NCBI GenBank assembly: GCA_030144725.1
Contig: JASKMD010000024.1
Coordinates: 3,959,076-4,023,075, forward strand
Source: Haematococcus lacustris
Lineage: Eukaryota; Chlorophyta; Chlorophyceae; Chlamydomonadales; Haematococcaceae
Reading direction: 5' to 3'
Length of the DNA: 64,000 nucleotides
The position numbers and the translations under genes were made by a program. The notes below the pieces were generated by a model. It was given only the letters and a program-made list of their open reading frames with translations. It did not search any database and was not told the origin of the DNA. Positions 1 to 12,587 of this stretch are shown here, piece after piece; positions within the stretch are counted from its first letter, which is position 1, and the number at the start of each line of letters is the position of its first letter.

Positions 1-1483
1 GCTGCAGGAAAGCTACTGCTAGGAGGCTGCTGAGAGGCTGGAAGTTGCTCAGAGGCTGAGGAGCCAGCAGTGACAGCAGTAAGCAAGGCAACCACACAGG
101 ACACCACACAGGGCGGCCAGGCAAGCAGGGCAAGCAGGGCGGCAGGGCGCATGCTCAATGCGGCATGGGGCAGATTACCCAGCCTGACCATCCCCACCAT
201 CACCCGGACCACCCCACAATCCTCACGCTGCCATGACGCCCACAGTTGCCCTGGCCCCAGCCCCACACAGCAGCGGTAGCAGCCATCACCCACCTTAGCC
301 ACTATGAGCTGGGCGGCGCTGACCTCTGTTAGGCCGCCTGCATCAGGCTGGCCTGGCCTGGTGGCGGCAGCAGGGGCCTCTGGGCAGGCGGCTGCTATGG
401 TGTGTAGCAGCGCATGCGCCAACAGGTGGTCTGCAGGGTCTGCAGAATCAAGGGGTGCAGGATAGGCAGGGCACAAGTGGAATGGGCACGGCAGGGGGCA
501 GGGCAAGGGGCAGGGCCATGACGTGACGCAGCAGGGCAAGGGGCAAGGCAGAGATCAGTGCACCAGGGGCTTCAGGCTGCCCCCTGCTCCGTCACCACCC
601 GCCAGGAGCGCTGACAGGCTGTGGCCGCCTGCTGCCCTGCCCTTGTCATTTGTCGGGGTGGCGCTTGTCAGCCAAGGTCAGGCCGCCTCATAGAGGTCTG
701 AGCGGTCCACCAGCGGTGAGCAAGGACACGGGCTCGGGGCATTGGCCCAGTGCAGCGGGCAGTGCAGGGGTCAGGGGTCGGTATGGGGCAAAGGACATCA
801 CCGTGTGGCCGGTATGGGGCATGGGTATCACATGATTACAGGGCCGGTATGGGGCAAGGGTATGGGGCAATGCAAGGGGCAGCACGGTGCTCATGAGCTC
901 ATGGCTGCCCCCTGCTTCGTCACCACCAGCCTGGGTGGGCTGCCAGTGGCTGAGGTGCAGAGCAGGCTTCAGGCCACAGGGCTCCGGGCATGAGGGGTGA
1001 CCGGCTCCCTTGGGGGGTGGGTGGCCCACAGGGGAGGTGGGCAGCTGAGGTACAGCAGCAAGGGGGCCTAGGGTGCCTGGGGGCAGCCGCGCCCTGGTCT
1101 CACTCATAGGTGTGCCCAGCAGGAGGGTGCATGCTGCAGCAGGCTGGAGCTTCAGGTTGCTGCTGCGCCCCGCACCACTGCCTGCAGGCCAAGGAAGGTA
1201 GTAACAGTGTCAGTGGGAGTAGGCCCTGGCCCTGGCCCTGGCCTTGCACCAACAGCAGAACCCTATGCATATACCATCATATACATGTGCCCCCCTTAGC
1301 ACAAGCAACAACATATTAGGTCCACTTCCAATGCGCTGGGAGGCAGCAGCTGGTTGACGAACCTGCTGTGGCTTGCAGCTGCTTTTGGATTGCCTGCAGC
1401 TCCTCAGGTGTGAACGCGCCCTCAGCGACCACTAGTTCACGCGCCTTTGGCTTGCCGCCAAACCAATCTGAGAGGAATGGCAT
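1..1483 (-). CDS. Unrecognised multi-exon gene, 5' part; 3' end beyond left edge
   Basis: I do not recognise the family. The start is chosen at the minus-strand ATG at 1483: it opens a compositionally protein-like stretch beginning MPFLSDWFGGKPKAREL and continuing through FTPEELQAIQKQLQ, a plausible short amphipathic helix. Exon 1 is 1483-1363 (donor GCAG|GTTCGT, phase 1). Exon 2 is 1191-1104 (acceptor CCTGCAG, donor GTGAGA), and the codon across the junction stays in frame. A further exon at 439-294 (alanine- and leucine-rich, ...LLAHALLHTIAAAC...) ends at AAG|GTGGGT, and a last one may start near 34 and leave the window. Other small exons between 1100 and 440 are likely but not resolved. 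No domain is visible. The sequence upstream of 1483 would hold the promoter. Confidence 0.5.
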
Positions 1484-3850
1484 CACGACCCGCGAAGCAA
1501 TAAATGTGCGCCCGAGACTACTGCGACCTCTTGGTTCGTGGTCGCAGCATTAGCAACGTGGTGCCAAGAGCATGTCGCTTCGCAAGCCCCAAGCCCTCGA
1601 CCAAGCCCTCGACAAGTCATCTAAGTGTGACACCCAACTAGCACACGCTCGCGATGGACAAGGTGTCCTCGCAATCTGCTGAGTAAGGGCGTACTTCGCC
1701 CCCACCGGGAAAACCCACCATCATCCATTAGGCACCCTCGACAGCTACATAAACCGTATTGAGGCACTGTTGCCGAGCCTGGGGACGGCCCTGGCAAGAG
1801 TTAGTGCTACACACTCAGCCCACGCCCCAACATGTCTAGGCTATGTACTGCAAAGGACGCATGGCCGACTAATGTGATTAGTTGACCAGCTGATGGGTTG
1901 TGCCGGGTGTGTAAGCGGGTAGTGGCGGACCACCTGGAGTTGCTCTGGGGCTGAAGGTACACTTTCAGGTGTGGGAGGGAAAGAAACCAAAGCCCTCTTT
2001 TCTCTTGCCCTTTCCCTTCCCTCATCTTCGGCCTAAGCAGCCCAGTCATGTCATCAACACAGCGGGCAACAAGGGCACCAGCGCCAAGGCTGATCCTGTG
2101 AGGTGCTGCACTAGCATGTCTTCCTGCTTCCTGCTGCGGGCTGCTTGCAGAAAGATCATCTGCATCCTTCAGTTCATCTGCAGCTTTCAGGGCGCCATGC
2201 CGGGTCAGTTGGGTTTGCTGTGGGCTGCCCAGCTGAGCTGGCTGTGGGTGCAGCTGAGCACACCTTTATTTTCATTTTCAGTTAAGGTGCTGCCCACATG
2301 AGCTGGTGCGATGCCCCAGTGCTGAGCTCACCAATCCCCCAGCAGGCGGCGCGCGAGCATAGGGTAAAGAAGCAGCGAGCTGAGTGGAGGAGGAGGAGAG
2401 GAGTGCAACAGGGACACCCCATCTGTGCAAGTGGCTGTGCTATACCATGAGGTGACTGGAGCTCACTGAGGGGCTGTGGGGCTCATCCACAACCACCACC
2501 ACCCCTCCTGCAGCTGCTTGCCCAGTACCCGCACAGACGCAACAGGCTGGCAGGCTTGGGGTTATCCAGGGTTCAGGTTCAGTGTGACATAGCAGGGTAT
2601 GTCTGTCAGCTGGGCAGGGCGAGCTCATGCTCCCTGCAGCAAGCCTGTTGACCCACAGCCACCCACGCCTACCTAGACTCAATGACGCAGCAGGTTCACA
2701 AGTGCACTAGCAGGCCTGGGGAAGAGGCTGGCCGATGCAGCCACAGCTGGGAGCTAGGCGCTAGGTAACTATTTGGGAATGCCCACGGATGGCATGGAGG
2801 AGGGAGAAGAAAGGTGAGATGACGAAGGAGAGGGAAGGTGTGATAGGGAGGAGATGCAGGGGGATGGGTGAGCCGGAAGGAAAGAAGGGATGGTTCTTAG
2901 GGATGATGATGAGGCGGTGGGCATGCATGCATGGCCACTGTTTGAGCTAAGCGTGTGGTGGTGTTGCCTGGCTGGTGAAGGCCAGGCTTGTATGGCATGT
3001 CACCGCATGATCATAACACTGCAGAATGCGTGATGGTAGGCCGCCATGCAGGTGGACATGCAGCTATAGCACAGCAGCAGGGTTGCTTGCATGGTGAGCT
3101 GGTGCATGCAAGTCACGCCAATGACCATGCTACCACGTGACAGGCTATTCGGGCTGCATGGATTCATCTGGGATCAGTAGCAGGTCAGGATGATGTGCGA
3201 TTGCATGCGATCGTTGCAAGCCTGGGCCATTACCAAGATCAGTCTTCCCTTGTGCAGCAGTTGTGCATCTTCTGCACCTACTTGACTCCTACCCTTCCTC
3301 CTGCCAGCGCCCCTGCGCAACACCTAAGCCATGGTCGGCCCTAGTCTTGCTTAAGCTATGTCGGCCCATACAAGTGGGTGCCAACAATGAACAACCGCGC
3401 ATTTTGTGCATTTACAAACCGCATTTGAAACCGTGCCCTTGCTTCCATATTGCTTGCATGGCTTTTCTTGGTCCAATTTTCACTCAGCCTGCCCCTTTGT
3501 CGACTCATCTACGCATAGCAAACGGCGTCAGTGTTGGTGGAGACCAAAGGCGAGACGGGGACCAGAAGCAGAGGTGGGTGCGAACGTGTGGAGCAGCAGC
3601 TCTGCCAAGCCGCCGGGAAAGTCTCCAGAGTATCACATAGCAGTTCAGCTGTCCTTGTGTGATCGAAGTTGCGAGTTCAAGTGGGTGGGGGTGAGGAAAT
3701 GAACCGTCCCGTTCTGGAAATGAACCGTCTGCGTGCATGGTAGCATGCAAGGTCTCAATTTGCGAAGTGCGCTCTGACAAAGGAGCCTGACTAAGCGGCC
3801 TAGAAGAGCTAGATGCGCGATGACGAGCTCAAGAAAGTCAACACGTCTAA
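1484..3850. other. Intergenic stretch, no supported gene
   Basis: Open frames here are short and overlap on both strands without splice-consistent continuation. A minus-strand stretch near 2190-2050 (acidic, ADELKDADDL) could be a stray exon but I could not connect it to anything. Around 2780-2900 the plus strand is purine-rich. At 3700-3730 a short motif (AAATGAACCGTC) occurs twice. The region would contain the promoters of the minus-strand gene on its left and of the ubiquitin protease on its right. Confidence 0.4.
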
Positions 3851-6800
3851 ATGTGCGTCGCGATGTCGACTGTGGGTGTTCTATCATGCTTCACAGCATT
3901 GCGACCAAACGTGCTCGCAGCTCGTGGCGCGCGCATCGCCCAGATGTCGTGCAAGCCTGCATGCTCAGCGAGTAAGCGACCTGCGCAAGCCAGCCCGGAG
4001 CCAGGACGCCCCTCAAGTAAGCTACCCAGCTGAGCCGGCTGAAAGGGGTCGACTAGTGCTTGGGTGCAGGTACGGGTGGCACGCCCTGCCTGGCTCCCAC
4101 CGTTACCAATAGCTTAGCTGGAGAGGGTCGCAACCTCCTGAGCCTTGCCTGGCCTATTCTGACGAGCAGGGTTGCGCGCCAATGGGGCTTTGGCGCATGC
4201 GCTGCCTGGCGACCTCACGGCTGCTTCCCCAGCCTCCCCTGCTCTGCCCCTGCTCTACCAGCCACCACAGTGGGGCGTGGATCTGAGCCCACACTCCCAG
4301 ACCAGCCACAGCCCCAGTTTCAGCCCAGACCTAGCCAGCCCAAACTTCGCCCGGGCTAACAGCCTGGGACCAAGGCCCCAGCCCCCTCTGCTCCCACCCA
4401 CTCCAGCATCTGCCAGGGCGACAGCCACGCCAGCCTCTCGCAGCCAGGGTGCAGCAGCCCAGATTACCCCCCGCAGCCAGCCACCAATGCGACCCATTTC
4501 CCAGGGTGTGGGCACCAGCCTTTTGGCAAAACAAGTTCCCGCCCCTGGAGTCGAACCTGGATCTGGAGGGGCACCTGCCTCTGCCCCACCTTCCCTGTCA
4601 CGGGAGGGACCAGTGGCAAAGAAGCAGTCCACGCTGAAAGATCTGATCAGAGGGCAGCAGCAGGTGTGGGGTGGGGTGGATTCTGGGGGGGCTGCCCACT
4701 GCCAGTCCCACTGCTGCTGCTGCTGCTGCTTTCACAGCTGCTGTGCTACACTGCTGCAGTGACCTCCCCAGCTGCTGCTCATTAGCCGGACTTCTGGGGT
4801 CTGGCTTGTAGCCATGAGCCGTGATGTGTGATTAATGCTGCCTGACTGCAGCGCGACGAGCTGCAAGCCAGGGCAGGCCTGGGGCTGGTCAACAATGGCA
4901 ACACCTGCTACATGAATGCAGTGTTGCAGGTGAGCAAATGGCTCCAGCCCCAGCCCCAGGACAGCCCCAGCACAGCCCCAGCCTAGCCCAGCCTGGCCGT
5001 GACACGAAACCACCCCATCCATGATGTGGATCCAGGTGCCCTGCCCTGCCCTACCCTGCCCTGCCTTGCCCTGCCACCACGCTGAACATCTGCTTGCCGA
5101 CCACATGCTTCTCTTGCGCCCTTCTCCGCTGCGCCCTGCTGTGCGGCTGCCCCTGTGCCTTGCCCCGTGCTGTGAGCACCTCAGGCTGCGTGTGCTGCCC
5201 CTCGGCTCTGCCCCACCAGGTGCTCTTCCACCTGCCGCCCTTTGCCACCGACCTGCTGCAGCTCAGCAGCCCCACAGCCGCCCTGCCGCCCTCACTGCAG
5301 CCCTATCACCCACTGCTCCCAGCACCAGCACCAGCGCCGCCGCAACAAGCAGGGCGGGCTGGTGGCTGGCTGGGCCAAGGGGTGCAGGGGCAGCAGCAGG
5401 AGGGAGGGGGGGCCACCCTGCCTCAGCCGCAGGGACGTAGCCAGCCAGCGCAGCAGCAGGGGAGTGGGGGCCAGGCAGCATGGGGCCCCCAGGGGCAGCC
5501 CAGCCTGACTCACCCCTCAAACTCTCTACCGCTGCCAGGCAGGGGGGCCAGGGGCAGGGAGTGGGCTCCTGCTCCATCACCCCCCACTGCAGACGACCCG
5601 GGCTGGCCTATGCCTGGCATCCCTCCCCCCCGGCTCACCAACCACGCCCCCTGGCACCCACCCACAGCGTGGGCCTGGCAGTTGGAGCAGCTGCAGGAGG
5701 TTGGCCGGCAACTGCCGCCGCGTGGCGTCACACTTACCCTGGCGGGTCACACTAGGGAGCACCTGGAGCTAGAGGCCGCCTGGTGGGTGGTAGGGGGGGC
5801 AGGTGCGAGGGCTGGGGAGAGGGGGATGGGGAGGGAAGGGGGAAGAGAAAAAGGAAAGGACAAGGGGACAACCAGGAACCCGGAGGTGTGCGAGGGGAGG
5901 AAGGGGAGAAAGGGGAACAAAATAAAGGGAAGAAAAAAAGGAGCCAGATCTTTATTGCCAGATCTTTCTGAGCACCCTGCTAAGCGCCTCAGTGTTGACA
6001 GAGGGGTCTGGCAGACAGACAGGCAGGCAGGCTGTGAAAGGTCCTGGGGCAGGGCGCTGCGGCCGGGCAGTGGTGCTCCGGAGCAGGTCTGCCTGCCTAG
6101 CCCCCGCTGCGTGGTTCAGTCCTGCCGCTCCCTGCCCCGGCACTCGGCCCACTCCCTGCCGCACTGCTTCACTCCATGTGCTCCATGACTTGGGCTTGCG
6201 CCTGAGCTGCAGCCCGCCCCCTTTTTCCCCCCGCCCTGCCCTCCCCCTGCAGTGCCGGGCTGCAGGGGGCGCAGCGGCCGGGACCCCGCGACCCCGCCAG
6301 CCTGCAGGCGGCCCTGAGGGGGTCCAGGTGGCACACGCGGCACCAGCAGGACGCACACGAGCTGCTGGTGGCCCTGCTGGACCAGGTGGGCCTGGGGGGG
6401 GAGGGGGGGCGGGAGGGACGGCAGGGCAGGGCAGGGCGGTGAAGAGGGGTAGAGGGAGGGGGGTCGGGGGCAGTGAGCTGAGGGGAGTGAGCAGTAAAGG
6501 ATGAGAACAGGGAGGCGCATGCGCCCCCTACTGCCCTGCCCCCCTCCCTCACCTGACCTGTTGTGGCGCAGGTGCAGCGTGTAGGGGGTGCCCTGCTCCC
6601 CTGCGCCACGCCGCCCCTCCCTGCCTCCTGCTTGCATGCTTTGCGCAGATGCAAACTGAGGTGTTGGGCGCTCAAGTCAGGGCAGCAGGTGCAGGGGGTG
6701 CAGGAGGCGGGGCAGCGGCCCCTCCCCCCCGCACCGGCTCCGGTGCCCCCGCCTCGACCCCTGGCCGCCCTCTTGCCCCTGCCTCAGCCCCAGCCTCTAC

Positions 6801-9800
6801 CTCCGACCCAGCCGCAGCTGCAGCCCCTGGCCCCGCCCCTGCCCCTGGCTCTGCTGCTCGGGCGCATGCCGTGCGTGTGTCTGCTGCCCTGTGCCCCGGC
6901 GTGCGCTCCTTCAGCGGCCGGCTGCGTCACACCTACACCTGCACTGCCTGCCGCCAGCAGTCCAGTGCTGTGGAGCCCTTCAGCCACCTCTCCCTGCAGC
7001 TGCCGCCGCTGCCTGCTGGCCAGGCTGCTGAGCCAGCTGCTGTGGCGGCTGAGCAGGCAGCGGAGCAGACAGCTGCTGGGCAAGAGCAGGGAGGCAGGCA
7101 GCAGCATCAGCAGCTGCAGCAGGGGGGAGGGGGACGGGGGGAAGGGGAGGGGGCTACGGGGTCAAGCAGGGCAGGGGGGCAGCAGGGGGGGGGAGGGTTC
7201 ATGCTGGACCTGCAGGGGCCGGGAGGGGAGCAGGCAGCGCTGCAGGGGCAGGGGCAGGGGCAGGGTGGGTCAGCTGTACCGCTGGCTGACCTGCTGGCGA
7301 CACACTTTGCTGTGAGTGGCTTTTGGGGGGAGTCTGGGGTATGCATGTCCGCATGCAGTCCGCTGGCCCCCCTCCCCCACTAACCTGCCACAACCCTTGT
7401 CCTGCCCTACTGTCCCCCCTTGCCCTGCCCCCTGCCCAGCCCCACCAGCCCCACCTTACTAACGCCTCTCTTGACCCTCCCTGACCTGCCCCTGCCCCCC
7501 CCGCCCCTGCCCCTGACCTGGCCCCTGGCAGCCTCCTGACCCGCCCCCCCTACCTCTGCCTGCAGGCTGAGCGAGTGGATAAGGCGTGTGAGTCCTGCCG
7601 CGCCAGGAGCACCCCGCACGAGGTGACCCACCAGGTGGAGCGCCTGCCCCGGGTGCTGGCGCTGCACCTCAAGCGCTTCTCAGTGGAGTTGCAAGGCCAG
7701 GGCAGCGGCTACAGGTGGGGGTTGGGCGAGGTGGGGGGAGGGGGGAGGGTAAGGGTAGAGGGTCATCCTTTCATGAGTATGAGCTCATGCTTTGATCTCA
7801 TTCTTTTATAGGTAAGCAGGGACATGTGAAAGCCGCTTTGCATGTGCTATAGAGATCTAAGGGTTGCCATGCTGGCAACATGACTCCCCCCTCCCAGCAA
7901 TCCATGGCTGGTGGCATGAGGCTCTCTCTGGCAGATGGAACACATTGAACGTGATAGTGGAGGCTGGTTGCGCCCTCTTGGCCTGCTGACTGTCTTGGCA
8001 TGCGCAAACCCCACAGCAGCTACTCCATGTTGCTCTGCCGCAGTCAGCCTGGGTGACGTGATAATGCAGGCCCCCTCACACTCACACTCACTCACTCACA
8101 CTTACACTCACACTCTGCTGCCTGGTCACCCATTCAGCTACTCCAAGCTGCACACACCGCTGGCGCTGCCCTGCACTGCGTCTGCCCGCCTGGACCTGGG
8201 CCTCTTCTGCGCCCCCACAGCCCACGCCTCCCCCCTGCTGCTGGAACACGCTGCCAGTGAGTGTGATGGCAGAGGCCGTGGGCAAGGGGGAGGTGGACAA
8301 GGCAGGCCATCAGGGGCAGGTGGTGCTGCAGGGGGCTGGGCTGGTTGGGGTGGCCCAGCAGCGACAAGCCAATGGGGGTCGCAATTCATGCTCCTGCCCT
8401 CATGCCCATCCTCCATCCTGCTCGCCCGCCCACCAGCCCGCCTGCTGGACTTCCCTCTACCCTGCCTACCACCCATCAGCACCGCCTGCTCCACACCCAC
8501 CCTCATGGCCTGGCTGCTGAAGACCCGGGCTACTGGTGCGCAGGGATGGCCTACCTCACTGCTCAAGACAGCCGTCACTGGAGGCAGCCCGGGGCCACCC
8601 CTGCCCCTGCCCCTACCCCCGCTGCGGCTTCTGCCCCGACCCCAGCTGTGGCTCCTGCCCCGACCCCAGCTGCGGCTCCTGCACCGACCCCAGCTGCGGC
8701 TCCTGCACCGACCCCAGCTGCGGCTCCTGCACCGACCCCAGCTGCGGGGGGTCCCACAATGGGAGCTGAGCGCATCAGCACAGTGCAAGGAGCAGGAGGG
8801 GGCCCGGGGCAGGGGGGAGGGGCAGCGGGTGCCATCAGCGCGGTACCGCCAAGGGAAAGCTCTTGCCCTGTGCCGGCCACCTTGGCTGCGCTGCTGAACC
8901 AGGCATTGCAGCAGGCCCAGGCTCATACCAAGCAGGCCAGCCACCCACCACCCCCCGGATCTTCAACACCCACTGCCCCTGGCGGCTGTGGTGGCACCGC
9001 CCTGGGGCTGGCCCATGGGCCCCCGGCTACAGCCTCCCCCTCGCCTGCCATCGCTCCTGGCAATCACGGGGCAATAGACCCATGCAGGCCTCATCAGGCG
9101 TCGCCTGCATGGAAGGCGTATAAGACGTGGGAGAAGGAGCTAGGGCACGAGGCGGGCCAGGGGGGTCAGGAGGAGGGGGCTTGGGGGCAGGCCCTGAATG
9201 GAACAGGGTGCAGCAGTGGTGCCTATTCTGGTGGCAGCGGGGTGGGGGGAGGTCAGGGCGAAGGGCAGGGGTGGGGGGGTCAAAGCGAGCATCAGGGGGG
9301 TGGGGGGCCGAGCTCAGGGGCGGCCCAGAACCTGCAGGCTGGTGAGGAGGGAGGGGCGGAGGGTGAGGAGGAGGAGGCTGACCTGCAGCGCGCAATCACT
9401 GCCAGTCTAGCAGATCAGCAGCAGCAACAGCAGCAGGGGTCGCCCTGTATGCCTACCTTAGTCACGGCAGCAGGTGGGGCAGGGAGAGGAGGAGGAGCGG
9501 TGGCAGGGGCAGGGGAAGTGGCTCACCCCTTGCCAGCCGGACCCAGTGGGGGTGAGTTGCCTGGGGCCCAGGGACCACTGCCGCCCAGCCCCCCCTCTGC
9601 TCACCCAGACCTGGCCTGCTGCTGGTGCCCTGCGGTAACTGCTGTTGCGCCCTCCCACCCCCTCTCCCACCCCATCCCACCCCCTCCCCCACAAAGGGCA
9701 TCCCCACGCTGGGCTGGGCTGGGCTGCTTCTGTCCATCCCCTGCTACCATCTCCCCACCGCTGTGATGTAGCTGGCTGTAGAGGGGTCATCTACATAGCC

Positions 9801-12587
9801 GCCCTGGCAGCTGTTTGCTACCAGCAATGGGTGGGCTAGGAGGCCTGCCTGGCAGTTGGACCACCAGGGGGAGTTGGTCGTGGTGCTTGCTGTGTGCAGG
9901 TGACGAGCTGCAGGAGGGTGGTGGGGAGGGGGAGGGCGGGGAGGGGGAGGGGTGCTCACACTACACCCCCCCAGGCACCCCGCCCTACCCCCTGCAGACA
10001 GACGAGGCAGGCGGGAGGGTGCACAGGCGAGCAGCATCACGGAGAGGCAGTTGGGTGGGCAGCCTGGGGTTGGTTGCTCCCACTCCCCTCAGCCCCCCTG
10101 TGGTGAGCGGCGAGGGGCTGCGGTCAGGCCAGGGTCAGGGCCAGGGTCAGGGCCAGGGTCAGGGTGACGCTTATCCTCAGGCTGAGGTCCTGGTGGTACT
10201 CAGTTAGTTGCCTAATTACAGCCACCTATTTGCATCGTGTTCTCTTCCTTTACTTGACCAAAAGGCCCCAATTCCCTTAGCTCATCGCATCATTAGGTCA
10301 TTGCTAGGGTGCTTGTCGGGTCGCGTAGTTTGGCGAGACTGTCAGGCGATTAGGATTAGGCACCTCGCTGTGTATGGCCTGGTGCCACGGCCTGGGTCTG
10401 CTGCCTGGCTGTTTGCTGCAGGTGGTGGACCTTGCAGGTGAGGACGAGGAGGAGGCGCAGCTGGCCCAGGCCCTGGCCCTCAGCCTGGCTGACTCAGCAG
10501 CAGTGGCTGCTGCACAGGAGGAGGAGCAGCTGCAGCTCGCCATGCAGCAGGTAGGCAGGAAAGCGATGCAAGCTGGTCATAGGGCAGGAGATGTCTGCCT
10601 GTTGGTATCATGCTCACTGTCAGGGGGGAGGGGGGCAAGAATGGCGCTTGAGCTGGAGCTGTCAATAATCCAGGATGTTACACTGTGGGGCGTACCTGTC
10701 CGTCCTCCTACTCTCCTGCCTGCCCTCCCTCCCTATTGCCAGCTCACACAGCCGCCCATCTGCCCATCTACCCACCTGCCTGCTTGATTGCCTACTTGCG
10801 CAGCTGCCTGCTGCCTGCCTGCCCTGCCCACCTGCCTGCCTGCCTGCCTGCCTGTTCACTCGACTGCTGCTTCAGAGTTTGGACACCTTGAGCGCGGAGG
10901 CTCAGTTGAAGTACGGGGCAGCTGGCCGGGCCATGTCAGGGATGGCGGCAGGGAGCGAGAGCCTGGGCGACTGGCACAACAACCAGCTAGGGGCAGGTGA
11001 GGGGGAGCTGGCTAGCAGCTGCCCTGGCAGCGCAGCATGGGCATGGACTGTGTGGCAGCATACAGCTTGCCCAGGCCAGCATGCTACGGCCTGTGCCTTG
11101 ATGAACGCTCGCGATGCCAATGAGGGGTGGGGGCAGACCATTGGCTTCATGTCAGGCTAGCAGTTTAAACAGTCCATAGCATTCCATGGCACTTCATGGC
11201 ACTACATGGCACTACATGGCAGCCTGGAAATTCTACACCTCACATCAGTTCACTCAGGTCTTGGGCAGCCTCTAGCCGCTGCTGCTGCTGCCGCTGCTGC
11301 TGCCGCTGCTACTGCCACCGCTGCCGCCACTGCTGCCAGGCGGCTTGTCCCCAGATGCCAACAGACTATCTGCACCGCCTGCCTACCTGTTTGCCCGCCC
11401 GTCACCCCACCACCCCGCCTGCCCGCTGTCTGTCTGTCCTCCCAGTCTGCTGATACAGCCTCCTTTATTCAGACCTCCCTCCTGCTGCTGCTACTGCTGG
11501 TGCTGCTGGCTCCGCTGCAGGTGCACTGGGGCTGGTGCGCCCCCCCACCCCCTGCTCTGCCCCCCTGCACCTCATCAACGGATCAGCCCCCCAACCCAGC
11601 AGCACGCCTTGCCAGCCTGATCCCTCCTTGCCTAAACATCTCCTGCAAGACCAAGCCTCCGCTGCTGCTGCTGCTGGGGCTGGTGCTGCTGCTGCCAGCC
11701 ACGAAGGAAGGGATTGTGGAGGCTTGGCAGGAGCAGCGACAGGGGCCACATGCCCAGGTGCTGTGTCCGCTGCTGGAGCAAGCACCAGTTTACGACCGGG
11801 AGTAGAGTTAGGGCTTCAGGAGTGTGTTGGGGGGGACGCTCAGGGGGCAGGCGGGGAGGAAGAGGGGGAGGAGGGGCCTGGCCCTGAGGCGGTGCGGGTG
11901 CTGCTGGTGGAGGATGACTGGGAGCCCCCTCCCCCTGAGGCTGATCCAGCTGACCCAGCTCCGGGGTCAAGACCAGGCCAGGCAGCCCCCCACCTCACCA
12001 TCCACCCTCTCCCAGAGCCAGGGCGGGCAGCAGCAGGGGGGGGCCCAGGGAGACCCCCTACAGCTCCAGGCCCAGCCGCCACCCCGCCACCCTTGACGCC
12101 CCCCACCACCCTCACATCCACTGGTCCAAAGCATGGGCAGCATGGGCAGCATGGGCAGGCCTGGGCCCCCCCTCCCCTTCTGAGTAGCCTGGCCAGCTAC
12201 CGGCTGCAGGGTGTGGTCTGCCACCATGGCTCTTCACCTCAATCAGGGCACTACACCGCCTTCACAGCCTCTCCAGCTGGCCCGACCTCCAGCATCAGAC
12301 CTGCCACCTCCCCCTCCTCCCCAGGAGCCCCTGCAGCCCCCTCACCAGGGTCCCACCCCTCCTATGTGGCAGATCCCACACCTCCTGCACGTGCAGCAGC
12401 TGGGCAGGGGCGTGCTGAAGGGGTGGGGCAGGAGGGTGGGGGCTGTGAGCGCGTGCTGCAGTGGTGGCAGTGTGATGATTGCCAGGTCACTCCACTCGCA
12501 GCTGCTGCCATGGGCAGGGAAGCCGGCCTGCATGGCTACCTGCTGTTCTTTGTCAACTGCCCGGGACGAGACATGGCACAGAGCTGA
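3851..12587 (+). CDS. Ubiquitin-specific protease (USP/UBP, peptidase C19) with three internal UIMs
   Basis: Cysteine deubiquitinase that removes ubiquitin from proteins. Exon model: 3851-4016, 4170-4663, 4852-4929, 5220 to about 5780, about 6251-6385, 6649-7311, 7566-7714, 8138-8256, a long exon about 8420-9473, possibly one or more around 9899-10200, then 10422-10550, 10876-10996 and 11521-12587. Codon phase agrees across every junction I could check. Exon 3 carries the catalytic Cys box (GLVNNGNTCYMNAVLQ). Exon 5 carries RHQQDAHELL. Exons 6 and 7 carry two CxxC pairs (YTCTACRQQS, KACESCRARS) of the zinc finger and LALHLKRFS. The last exon carries the His box (YRLQGVVCHHG...SGHYTAF) and the end of the fold (WWQCDDCQVTPL ... 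GYLLFFVN). Between finger and His box lie three ubiquitin-interacting motifs (about 9378-9420, 10446-10500, and 10525-10890 across an intron), an arrangement known from animal USP37. Long Pro/Ala/Gly/Gln linkers separate the blocks. The short leader before the catalytic core is of unknown role. Confidence 0.88.
8636..8751 (+). repeat. 24-bp coding minisatellite in the protease linker
   Basis: About five copies of a 24-bp unit built on gctcctgcaccgaccccagc. In the protease frame it encodes an Ala-Pro-Thr-Pro-Ala-Ala repeat inside a disordered linker, so length changes here would keep the frame. Confidence 0.7.
9378..9425 (+). other. UIM 1 of the ubiquitin protease
   Basis: Acidic run followed by LQRAITASLADQ, matching the ubiquitin-interacting motif pattern (acidic residues, hydrophobic, x-x-Ala-x-x-x-Ser). 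It is followed by a CAG-encoded glutamine run. Confidence 0.65.
10127..10168 (+). repeat. 12-bp GGCCAGGGTCAG-type tandem repeat
   Basis: Short run of about 3.5 units of caggccagggtcagg-like sequence; in the protease frame it would encode Gly-Gln repeats. Confidence 0.6.
10422..10996 (+). other. UIM 2 and intron-split UIM 3 of the ubiquitin protease
   Basis: Exon 10422-10550 encodes EDEEEAQLAQALALSLAD (UIM 2) and ends with EEEQLQLAMQQ. The next exon (10876-10996) starts with SLDTLS. Joined in phase 0 they give the Ala-x-x-x-Ser core of a third UIM, which supports this splice. Confidence 0.65.

Noticed and set aside
2050..2200. Possible minus-strand exon (ADELKDADDLSASSPQQ)
   Set aside because: Composition is plausible, but I found no phase-consistent neighbouring exon and no start.
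4535..4575. B-box-like ggttcgactccag on the minus strand, suggesting a tRNA
   Set aside because: There is no A box or acceptor stem at the right distance, and it lies within a coding exon of the ubiquitin protease.
8138..8944. 268-codon minus-strand frame opposite the ubiquitin protease
   Set aside because: It is a shadow of the repetitive coding linker (Arg-Ser-Trp-Gly-Arg repeats opposite Ala-Pro-Thr repeats). The plus strand carries conserved protease motifs on both sides.
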